Positions 14,390 to 21,418 of a stretch of DNA of 28,641 bases are shown here, one piece after another. The translations under genes were made by a program, and so were the position numbers. Each line of letters opens with the position of its first letter. Position 1 is the first letter of the stretch. A model generated the notes under the pieces. The model was not told the origin of the DNA. It saw only the letters and a list, made by a program, of their open reading frames with translations, and made no database searches. The stretch is taken from the NCBI GenBank assembly GCA_964443875.1, contig CAYUET010000036.1:1-28641 (forward strand). Reading direction: 5' to 3'. This DNA is from CAYUET01 sp964443875 (GTDB lineage: Bacteria; Auribacterota; JAFGBW01).

Positions 14390-16879
14390 ATGCACTCTAA
14401 AAAAACATTTCCTTTATACCGGCTGTTCAATCTGAAGCGCCCGGCTTACTATTTTCTCCATCTGATTCTCCTCTCCCTCTCTTTTTCATTCATCTGCGTC
14501 AACCGCTATGATGAATCCTTTAATCTGTGGTATCAGGATGTTCTTGTTAAAAAACACTATGAATACAACAAAAACACCGACAGTAATCCCTTTGTTATTT
14601 TATCGATTGATGATGATTCCTATAACTACATGCTGCAGAATCACGGCTCTTTGCGAATTGCCATTTCAAAACTTGTTCTCCAGCTTAAAAAATTCATTCC
14701 CAGGGGGGTCTGCATCAATTTTCTTTTTTACGGAAAAGGATTAAGCGCAGAAGATATCTATCTGACAGGAGCAGCCAATTCGAGCCTTCCCATTTACTTC
14801 AAAGCGGAACTCACCAAAGACGGACATTTTTTCAGCCCCCTGGATGCCATCAGCACCCCGAACCCCAAATTCGGTTTTTTATTTCCAAACCCCTCCAGGG
14901 ATTCCACAGTCCGGAAACTTAAAATTGCCGAGGACATCCCGGGATTCGGGCTTCAGCTGGATTTATCCAGCCAGCTGACAGCACTTATCCGAAACGACAG
15001 TTCAGCCCCTTCTTTTGATTTTACAAAAAAAATCCTCACCTATACCCAGATGGATCATTCCCTTAAAACAATCCATACGGATAATCAGAACTGCATTTCC
15101 CTCCGCTACTATAAAACCTGGAAGGATCTGCATGTCCTTCGCGCCCTTGATGTGATTGAAAATAAAATTAACCCGGCCATTTTCTACAACAAAATCATTC
15201 TGATTGAAGGCACCGCCTCTGTTTTTCAGAACAGCTACAACACTCCCATAGGCCCCCTGCCTCAAGCCGGAATTCTCGTCAACTCCATCATGACCCAGCT
15301 TCATGAACAGACAAGCCTTAAAAGCATGAGAATGAAACACTGCCTTATTTTGATCCTGGGGATCAGCATCCTTTTTTCCCTTCTCAATTTTACAGGATCC
15401 TTCTTTGTCGCGTTCATGTATTCCGCCCTATCCCTTTTTATTCTTCATTTTCTTTTCTGGACTTTCTACCAGTCAGGAATCCTTTTACCCTATGGTTCCA
15501 TTATCATAAGCAGCATCATTCCCCTCTTTTATTCCTGGATAGGCCGTTACTTCAATTTAAGCCTTCAGTCTCATGAACTGATACGGATAGCCTCAACAGA
15601 CCCTTCCACGGGATTATACAATTTCCGATACTTCACCTTTCTCCTTCAGCGGAATTTTATCCGGCTCAAAAGAAAGCATTCCGGGATCTACCTGGTGGGA
15701 ATTCAGCTCGTCAATAAAAGCACTCCGGAGCAAAACCCTTCACAGGAAATTGAATCCCGGCTTTTCAGGGAAATCGGACAATTCCTTAACCGTTACTCCA
15801 AAAAGGCCTTTTGCGGCTACAGTATTGACCAAAGCCGTTTTTTTATTGCCTTTACACGGTATAACGCCATCAAGTCGACCCTCTTAAGCGAACTGCATCA
15901 GCACCTGGATGATATTCTGAAAAAATTTAATCAGCAGTATGATCCCCGCATTGCAGGAGTGGATTCAGAAGTTTCAGGAATTTCGTCCTCCATTCACCTC
16001 ATTCAGATCCTGGATACTCTGCTCAAGGACAAATATTTTAAAAACACCCATTTCATTGAATACCATCCTTCCAATTTATCCACCAACTTTCCTGAAGTCC
16101 CGGATCCCCTGTTTCCCCAGACTGATATGGATTATGTCTCCCTGCAGATTCACGAAGACAAAGTGGATCTCCACCTGATGAAAAAAAATTTAAGCAAATC
16201 CATTCAGAATTCCACAATGACTCAAAAACTTTCAGCCATGGGACAACTTTCAAGTTATTATGCGCATGAACTGAAAAACCCGCTTCATAATCTCCTGAAT
16301 TGCGTGAGCATTCTTGAAGATCCCGGGGAAACACCGGAAGAAAAAACAAGAATCCTTGCCCTGCTCAAATCCGAGCTCAACCGGACCATCGATCTGACCA
16401 ACAAGATGAGAAATCATTTCAAGCCTTCTGATGAAAAACCGTCTGAGGTGCAGATCAATGACCTTATCAAATCGACGCTCAACATCTTTCTTGCCCGGTT
16501 TAAGGAACAAAAAATTGAAGCCCTTGTGGAATTCGACAACTCCATTCCCACCCTTTTTGTGGTGGCGGACCAGCTTAAACAGGTTTTTGTCAATCTCATC
16601 CTCAATGCAATCGAAGCCATGCCCCAGGGGGGGCAACTTATCCTTTCAACGAGTTATACCCCTCCGGTTGTCCGGATCACCATCGAAGATACAGGAATTG
16701 GAATCGACCCAATAGACCTTGAAAGGATTTTTGAGGTTTTCTACAGCACCAAAAAGGAAAAGGGAACAGGCATGGGACTATTTGCCTGTTACAATATCAT
16801 CCAGCGGCATGGGGGAAGCATTACGGCGCACAGCACAAAAGGCGCAGGCAGCTGTTTTGAAATTATTCTGCCTACGTAA
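14390..16879 (+). CDS. CHASE2 sensor histidine kinase with degenerate GGDEF-like domain
   Basis: Domain order in the 829 residues: membrane segment 1 (~19-38); extracytoplasmic CHASE2-type sensor (~40-305; FVILSIDDDSY, KIILIEGTAS, NTPIGPLPQAGILVNSIMTQL); three membrane segments (~317-390); a GGDEF-like region starting DPSTGLYNFRYF (~404) in which the active-site loop is replaced by CGYSIDQSRFFIAF, so cyclase activity is not expected; HisKA with phospho-histidine in HELKNPL (~626); and HATPase with NLILNAIEAM, DTGIGI and GTGMGLFACYNIIQRHGG. The kinase part resembles NtrB/AtoS-type partners of sigma-54 regulators, and the matching regulator is encoded upstream. No Shine-Dalgarno is clear; the ATG at 14390 begins just before a hydrophobic-anchor protein start. 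Confidence 0.9.
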   Translation: MHSKKTFPLYRLFNLKRPAYYFLHLILLSLSFSFICVNRYDESFNLWYQDVLVKKHYEYNKNTDSNPFVILSIDDDSYNYMLQNHGSLRIAISKLVLQLKKFIPRGVCINFLFYGKGLSAEDIYLTGAANSSLPIYFKAELTKDGHFFSPLDAISTPNPKFGFLFPNPSRDSTVRKLKIAEDIPGFGLQLDLSSQLTALIRNDSSAPSFDFTKKILTYTQMDHSLKTIHTDNQNCISLRYYKTWKDLHVLRALDVIENKINPAIFYNKIILIEGTASVFQNSYNTPIGPLPQAGILVNSIMTQLHEQTSLKSMRMKHCLILILGISILFSLLNFTGSFFVAFMYSALSLFILHFLFWTFYQSGILLPYGSIIISSIIPLFYSWIGRYFNLSLQSHELIRIASTDPSTGLYNFRYFTFLLQRNFIRLKRKHSGIYLVGIQLVNKSTPEQNPSQEIESRLFREIGQFLNRYSKKAFCGYSIDQSRFFIAFTRYNAIKSTLLSELHQHLDDILKKFNQQYDPRIAGVDSEVSGISSSIHLIQILDTLLKDKYFKNTHFIEYHPSNLSTNFPEVPDPLFPQTDMDYVSLQIHEDKVDLHLMKKNLSKSIQNSTMTQKLSAMGQLSSYYAHELKNPLHNLLNCVSILEDPGETPEEKTRILALLKSELNRTIDLTNKMRNHFKPSDEKPSEVQINDLIKSTLNIFLARFKEQKIEALVEFDNSIPTLFVVADQLKQVFVNLILNAIEAMPQGGQLILSTSYTPPVVRITIEDTGIGIDPIDLERIFEVFYSTKKEKGTGMGLFACYNIIQRHGGSITAHSTKGAGSCFEIILPT

Positions 16880-16995
16880 TCATTTTTCCGGTCTCCGACT
16901 GCTCTGTCTTGATTTTTTAATTCCCCTGGCTTTTAGCCATCTGAATTTTTAAAACAAAAATATAGTAATAATAACCATGAATATAAAAAACATCA

Positions 16996-17213
16996 TTAAC
17001 CCGAATTTTGCGCATAAGCGACAAATATTCGGGATGCAATGCCTGTTTGACCCGGTCAAAACAGGCATGAGCAGACAAAAAGCTGTTTTTTGCCTGAACA
17101 AAAGACTGGGTACAATTTGTACCCAAAGATTGAAGTCAATAGTGGGGTTAGAAGGATTGATTTATTAAGGTTCGAATGGATTTTTCTGATTTTTCATGCA
17201 TTATGCGGGTTAA
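16996..17213 (+). repeat. Palindrome-array element, copy 1
   Basis: A 218-base element with related ends TTAACCCG...CATAA and TTATGCGGGTTAA. Inside lie four consecutive palindromes: CCCGAAT...ATTCGGG (17000-17033), GCCTGTTTGACC...GGTCAAAACAGGC (17041-17066), CAGACAAAAA...TTTTTTGCCTG (17072-17096) and TGGGTACAATTTGTACCCA (17107-17125). An inverted copy of the whole element lies at 26917-27135; my hand alignment gives about 26 mismatches and one 2-base indel. It starts 117 bases after the histidine kinase stop, reading in the same direction as that gene. Confidence 0.85.
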
Positions 17214-17670
17214 AAGCATAGCAGGATTACTCTCTTGTTTTTCTTTATCTCACCTTTCATAAATGCTGACTCCAAAAATACAGTTCATTTTTATGTCTTT
17301 ATCTCAAAGCAATGTGAAAAGTGCATTCTGTTTTTCATATAAAAAACAAAGTTCTTTAAATACTCGCATCGGTTTCAGTCATTCATCCCATGCTGAACAA
17401 GAAAATCAAAATTCTCATAGCATCTATAAATAAAAACACTTTCTTCCCAGGTTGACACATCCGACTTATTTTTGCCCCAGTCATAACCTGATTTTGAAAT
17501 TCTTATCTTAAAATAACATTGAAGTATCTGTAAAAATAAAATATATTTTTTATACAGAATGTTCTGTATTTGTAGATTAAGGGACGGCTTAACCATAAAA
17601 ACAGTATGATTCTTAAGTTGTATTTCCACAATTAAACCAGACACATGGGCATGAGATTAATCAACTTTTA
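17214..17670. other. AT-rich intergenic stretch, no gene recognised
   Basis: This stretch is A/T-rich compared with the signalling genes to its left. A minus-strand frame of 89 codons (17375-17644) has no ribosome site and no recognisable domain. I see no RNA gene. It must contain the promoter for the membrane-protein gene at 17671. Confidence 0.4.
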
Positions 17671-18294
17671 ATGTTATCTATTCTTAAAAAAAAAATAAGT
17701 TTTTTTAATATCACCGTTCTGTATATTATTACGGCATTTTTAATATTTTTTCTCTATGTTTACTCCCCGAATTTTTTCATGGAAGATCATCTCATTGAAA
17801 ACATACAAGTTTTTTTATTGTTAAGTATTTCAGTTCTCGCGTTTATCAATCCCCATCGGTTTCAATGGCATAGATATTGTTTTTTTTGCTATTGTAGTGG
17901 TATTGGATTTTTATTTATTCTACTGGAAGAAATCAGTTATGGACAAAGAATTTTCGATTTTAAATGTCCTGATTTTTTTTTAAAATTTAATCAACAGCAA
18001 GAAATCAATTTTCATAATTTTTTTGATTATCTGGATGGTCATATTTATTTTTTAATCATGTTATGGGCGGTTGCATCCATATTAAAACAATACAGAGTCA
18101 TTCTAAAAACGGATTTCGCTGCTATTCCTTTCTGTAGTATTGAAATAGGTTTTTTATTTCTTTTTATATATTTTGCTACGGTTATTTGTACAACAATAAT
18201 TCCCGCGTTCTCCGAGGGATTCGAATTACTCTGGTATCTTCTTATTTTTATTTTTTTTATTGGTCCTTTGAATAAGCATCGAGGGGATTCTTAA
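17671..18294 (+). CDS. Uncharacterised polytopic membrane protein with EEISYGQRIF motif
   Basis: A 207-residue very hydrophobic protein with about five to six membrane segments (roughly residues 12-32, 42-60, 70-88, 122-140, 152-175 and 182-200). Two conserved-looking polar motifs lie between them: ILLEEISYGQRIF (~83-95) and NQQQEINFHNFFD (~107-119). I recognise this E-E-I-S-x-G-Q-R ... N-x-Q-x-E-x-x-x-H-N combination from other uncharacterised bacterial membrane proteins, but I know no function. The gene is strikingly A/T-rich with many T-tracts, unlike genes to its left, which suggests acquisition. It has no visible Shine-Dalgarno. It lies just inside the left repeat of the accessory block. 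Confidence 0.7.
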   Translation: MLSILKKKISFFNITVLYIITAFLIFFLYVYSPNFFMEDHLIENIQVFLLLSISVLAFINPHRFQWHRYCFFCYCSGIGFLFILLEEISYGQRIFDFKCPDFFLKFNQQQEINFHNFFDYLDGHIYFLIMLWAVASILKQYRVILKTDFAAIPFCSIEIGFLFLFIYFATVICTTIIPAFSEGFELLWYLLIFIFFIGPLNKHRGDS

Positions 18295-18382
18295 TCATGC
18301 CGTTTTTTATTGATAATACCATAAGCTGTCCCATTGATTTTAATCAAAACATGGCAAATATATATAATTTTTTCGCTGGGAT

Positions 18383-18432
18383 AACCCCTTTTGACTTCGC
18401 TCTAGCGGGAATTACCTTTTCGAGAAGGGGTT
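18383..18432. repeat. Intergenic inverted repeat between converging genes
   Basis: AACCCCTT (18383-18390) pairs with AAGGGGTT (18425-18432), with a small internal CGCT-CT-AGCG stem. The run of A after it on the plus strand is the wrong way round for a plus-strand intrinsic terminator, and there is no T-run after it on the minus strand. It includes GACTTCGCTC, the complement of the GAGCGAAGTC core seen in the hsdS repeat, so it may be another dispersed repeat. Confidence 0.45.
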
Positions 18433-18439
18433 AAAAAAA

Positions 18440-19792
18440 TCAGGACTTTTTCTGATCTTCTTCAAAAGGCAGGAAAAAGATCAAAGCCATTCCGGGAAGG
18501 GTGGCAAAACAGCTTGCAATAAAAAGCCCTGAATAACCGCAGCAATGCTGAAGCAGACCGCTTAAAAAACCCGGAACCATCATGCCAATGGCCATAATGC
18601 CGGTGGAAATGGCGTAATGAGAGGTCTTATATTCCCCTTTTGAAGTATAAAGAAGATAGACCATAAAGGCAGAAAATCCAAGACCGTACCCGAATTGCTC
18701 CAGAATAATAACGCTTTGAACAATAAAATAGGAACCGGGTTTAAAAATCGCAAGATAAACAAATAAAAGATTGGGGAGGTGCATGCTCAGGACAAGCGGC
18801 CATATCATTTTTTTCAGGGTGTATTTTTGTATCAGCCATCCTGCAAGGATTCCTCCAATAATTAAAGCCAGAATACCGAAAGTCCCATACATAATCCCCA
18901 CCTGGCTTAATGAAAGCCCCAGTCCGCCTGCTTCGGGTTTATCCAAAAAAAAGGGTTGCACCATCTTTAAAAGAAGGGCTTCACCGAATCTGTAGAGCAG
19001 GATAAAAGCAAGAATAACACCGATTTTTTCCTGGCAGAAATATTCAGTAAAGATTTTTTTGTATGGAACGGAACTTCCTGCTTTATGCACTTTATCCGTC
19101 AGCGGATAGGGAAGGATTCTGCGATGATACGCCGACAAAATCATAAAAATACCGCCTGAAATAATAAAAGTCAGAGTCCAGCCCAATGAAATATTGCCGG
19201 TTAATTCTCCTGTCGTACCAGCAAAGGCAATTAAAAAACCACCGGCAAAAATCATTGCAGCCCGGTAAAAAGTATTCCGTATACCCGTAAAAAAAGCCTG
19301 GTCTTTTTTATCAAGGCTGTGCAGATAAAATCCGTCAGTGGCTATATCATGAGTTGCTGAAACAAAAGCAACGGCAGTGAAAAAAATAAGACTGGATGCG
19401 AGAAAAAAAGATGTACTCATAAAGAGTCCCGTCACTATGAAAATAATGCCGAGCAAGAGCTGGAGCGATACAACCCATCCTCTTTTTGTGCTCCGGGAAT
19501 CCACAAACGGACTCCACAAAAATTTTATTGACCAGGGAATGTATAAAAAACTAGTCATGCCAATAAACAGGTTTGAAACCCCAAGGGATTGGTACATGGC
19601 TGTCGAAAGCTGATTCACCAGTACAAAAGGGATTCCCTCTGCAAAATACTGGGACGGAACAAACAGCCATGGATTACGGGGCTTCTTATCCAACTCATTC
19701 AATGGCTCAGTCGTATCTTTCAATGTTTCTCCGGATTTTTTCTGTATGGCTTCAATTGAGTGAAGTTCAACATATTCTTTGGAATTAATCAA
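18440..19792 (-). CDS. MFS transporter, AmpG/PAT-like
   Basis: A 450-residue protein with about 12 membrane helices. The early segment NPWLFVPSQYFAEGIPFVLVNQLSTAMYQSLGVSN, followed by IPWSIKFLWSPFVDSRSTKRGWVVSLQLLLG and SATHDIATDGFYL, is the pattern of the AmpG / peptide-acetyl-CoA transporter branch. AmpG imports anhydro-muropeptides during cell-wall recycling, but related members carry other substrates, so only the branch is firm. The reading frame opens at a TTG (19792), with no in-frame ATG until the first membrane helix and no good ribosome site, so the exact start is uncertain. A ~50-residue polar N-terminal extension precedes the membrane part. The gene ends facing the orphan membrane protein. 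Confidence 0.88.
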   Translation of the reverse strand: MINSKEYVELHSIEAIQKKSGETLKDTTEPLNELDKKPRNPWLFVPSQYFAEGIPFVLVNQLSTAMYQSLGVSNLFIGMTSFLYIPWSIKFLWSPFVDSRSTKRGWVVSLQLLLGIIFIVTGLFMSTSFFLASSLIFFTAVAFVSATHDIATDGFYLHSLDKKDQAFFTGIRNTFYRAAMIFAGGFLIAFAGTTGELTGNISLGWTLTFIISGGIFMILSAYHRRILPYPLTDKVHKAGSSVPYKKIFTEYFCQEKIGVILAFILLYRFGEALLLKMVQPFFLDKPEAGGLGLSLSQVGIMYGTFGILALIIGGILAGWLIQKYTLKKMIWPLVLSMHLPNLLFVYLAIFKPGSYFIVQSVIILEQFGYGLGFSAFMVYLLYTSKGEYKTSHYAISTGIMAIGMMVPGFLSGLLQHCCGYSGLFIASCFATLPGMALIFFLPFEEDQKKS

Positions 19793-19816
19793 TACATTCG
19801 TACATGAAACAGTCTC

Positions 19817-20284
19817 TTAAACCTGATCTGATGACAGTATAAGCCATTTTCCCTTATCTTTAATCATTTTTATCTGAAATGTATAATTACTTTTAAGAAC
19901 TCTGGGGGAACGGGAACTTATAATTATAACCTTGAGTAATACCTCGGCCGTATTTTCGTTTATCTCTATTTTATTGAATTTTAATTCAGAAATTACCGGG
20001 GAAAAGGATTGCACCAGATAAGACACCCCTTCCCTTAAGCCATTTTCACTATCAACCCGGAAATTTTCCATCCCCCCCGAATAATCTTTCGAAAAGTACG
20101 AGAGAATTTTCAAAATGGTCGTTGCTGTTTCAATAACATTATCAGAAAAAGGTTTTGCAAATTCGGTTTTTAAATTTCTAAAAACCTTTTGTATTTTTTT
20201 CTCTTTACTTCCAATGAATCGCAGGGAAAAAGAAATCCCGAAAATAACAAGCCATCCGATTATGATATATTTATAAAAACGCAT
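19817..20284 (-). CDS. Hypothetical membrane-anchored protein, possibly NTF2-like
   Basis: A 155-residue protein with a single N-terminal membrane anchor or uncleaved signal (YIIIGWLVIFGISFSL, residues ~7-22), followed by a mixed helix/strand domain. The order (long helix IQKVFRNLKTEFAK..., later alternating strands FNKIEINENTAEVLLKVIIIS..., NYTFQIKMIKDKGKWLIL) resembles the NTF2/SnoaL-like fold with its closing 'K..GKWLI' strand. I do not recognise a specific family. The domain should sit outside the cytoplasmic membrane. It is 24 bases upstream of the MFS gene on the same strand and may be co-transcribed with it. Confidence 0.6.
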   Translation of the reverse strand: MRFYKYIIIGWLVIFGISFSLRFIGSKEKKIQKVFRNLKTEFAKPFSDNVIETATTILKILSYFSKDYSGGMENFRVDSENGLREGVSYLVQSFSPVISELKFNKIEINENTAEVLLKVIIISSRSPRVLKSNYTFQIKMIKDKGKWLILSSDQV

Positions 20285-20426
20285 GATTTTTTAAGAATAG
20301 GCTTTAGAAAGGGGATAGTAAATTAACATTATTGCTTTCCATCACACATTGTCTTTTATAATGAGTAAGTCTAATTTAATAAACACTCTTTCAAAAATTT
20401 CGATTTCACATCTCGATTAAAGGGAA

Positions 20427-20753
20427 TCAGAATCCCTGAAGGAGATTATAATACTGCCTGATTACACGCAGGGATTCAACCGTCATCTGATAAGACAGCC
20501 AGGTAATGATAAAAATGCCAAGAGTGAGCCCCATCTTCCAGGCACGTTTCATAGTCGGATGCCACCAGATCAAAGGCAGGGCCAGAGGGCCTACACAACA
20601 GACAGCAATAATAATAAAGGAGGTTCGGTAGTACCAGGGGAGAATTCCTTCTGCCGGATGCGGCGAAACATGCCCCTCCAGAAACTCATTGCAGTGTTTA
20701 CACTTTATCGCAGCGTCCTGAATATCTTCGGCACAAAAGGGACATTTCTTCAT
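20427..20753 (-). CDS. Zinc-ribbon membrane protein
   Basis: A 108-residue protein beginning MKKCPFCAEDIQDAAIKCKHCNEFL, a classic CxxC...CxxC zinc ribbon (C4, C7, C18, C21). It is followed by two hydrophobic segments: one around RTSFIIIAVCCVGPLALPLIWW (~43-64) and one around LTLGIFIITWLSY (~76-88). Small ribbon-plus-membrane proteins of this sort are common in many bacteria and have no established role. It stands alone, with 142 bases to the next gene on the same strand and 215 bases on the other side. Confidence 0.75.
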   Translation of the reverse strand: MKKCPFCAEDIQDAAIKCKHCNEFLEGHVSPHPAEGILPWYYRTSFIIIAVCCVGPLALPLIWWHPTMKRAWKMGLTLGIFIITWLSYQMTVESLRVIRQYYNLLQGF

Positions 20754-20897
20754 TATGATCTTAACCTGAAAGAGTAAAAAAATTGTTTAATTTGATATTT
20801 CATCCGGATCCTTTTTATCATGAACTGAAAAGAATGGGAAAAGTTTTCTTTTCAACGGATTAAATTAAACTTTCTGCATCCTTCTTATAGATTTTCT

Positions 20898-20930
20898 AAA
20901 AAGCATGCCTCTTCGGGTTCTCTTAGGCAT
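20898..20930 (-). terminator. Terminator candidate for the DUF3006-type gene
   Basis: Read on the minus strand, ATGCCT...AGGCAT (20905-20930) forms a stem followed by GCTTTTT. The stem is short with a 14-base loop, so this is a modest candidate about 40 bases after the small gene's stop. Confidence 0.35.
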
Positions 20931-20950
20931 TACACCTCGAATAATTCACA

Positions 20951-20968
20951 TTATGCGCAAAATCCGGA
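20951..20968 (-). repeat. Solo end of the palindrome-array element
   Basis: On the minus strand TCCGGATTTTGCGCATAA matches the start of the 218-base element (CCCGAATTTTGCGCATAA in copy 1) at 16 of 18 positions. It directly follows the stop codon of the small gene at 20969-21118. The remaining element is absent, so it is either a relic or an independent hairpin half. Confidence 0.5.
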
Positions 20969-21118
20969 CTACGCCTTTTCAATGTTCAAGATCAGCTTTT
21001 GGCCTTCCTTGATCCAGGCGGGAAGATATTTGATGGGAAGTTCAATAAAATTTTCTGAATCCAGCTCTATAACAGCCATACCTTCTTCTATGCGGTCTAT
21101 GGTCACCGTCGTTTTCAT
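20969..21118 (-). CDS. DUF3006-type small protein (49 residues)
   Basis: A 49-codon gene reading MKTTVTIDRIEEG, then MAVIELDSENFIELP, then IKYLPAWIKEGQKLILNIEKA. The 'DR.E...AV.EL......LP...LP.W.KEG..L' pattern is that of the DUF3006 family of very small proteins, whose function is unknown. GGAGGAG lies close upstream of the ATG, the strongest ribosome site in this part of the window, which supports it as a real gene. DUF3006 genes often neighbour competence-type metallo-beta-lactamase or hydrolase genes; no such partner is here. A palindrome 62 bases upstream may regulate it. Confidence 0.75.
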   Translation of the reverse strand: MKTTVTIDRIEEGMAVIELDSENFIELPIKYLPAWIKEGQKLILNIEKA

Positions 21119-21179
21119 ACCCTGCTCCTCCCTCTATTCCTGATGCCCTTTCTTTAATAAACCCATTAAGAGAATGAAA

Positions 21180-21196
21180 ATTATGTTTTACATAAT
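21180..21196. promoter_or_regulatory. Palindrome upstream of the small DUF3006-type gene
   Basis: ATTATGT-TTT-ACATAAT is a perfect 7+7 inverted repeat with a 3-base centre, located 62 bases before the ATG. On the minus strand it includes a -10-like CATAAT, so it could be an operator overlapping a promoter. There is no direct evidence of a binding protein. Confidence 0.3.
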
Positions 21197-21418
21197 ACAA
21201 TCCCAATGAAATACGATAAACAAAATTTTATAACATTTTTATGATAGGATATATTCAATCAAACATGATGCATTGCTTATTATTATAAATCAATATTTTT
21301 TAATAATTAAACATTTCATCCAAACTATTTATATACACAAGAAATAAGAATAGAATTATTGAAAATAAGATTTATTATCTCCTCATAAAGAGGATTTCAC
21401 TTCGCGCAGGCTTCCAAT
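21197..21418. other. AT-rich spacer after the efflux operon
   Basis: A very A/T-rich stretch between the end of the permease gene and the small DUF3006-type gene. A weak stem TCCTC-TTTAT-GAGGA lies within 40 bases of the permease stop but has no T-run. I see no gene or RNA. Confidence 0.35.

Noticed and set aside
17168..17180. GGTTCGAAT resembling a tRNA T-loop inside the repeat element
   Set aside because: No acceptor, D-arm or anticodon structure around it; conserved only as part of the repeat. No tRNA was found in the window.
17375..17644. 89-codon minus-strand frame upstream of the orphan membrane protein
   Set aside because: A/T-rich, no Shine-Dalgarno, no recognisable domain; likely chance.
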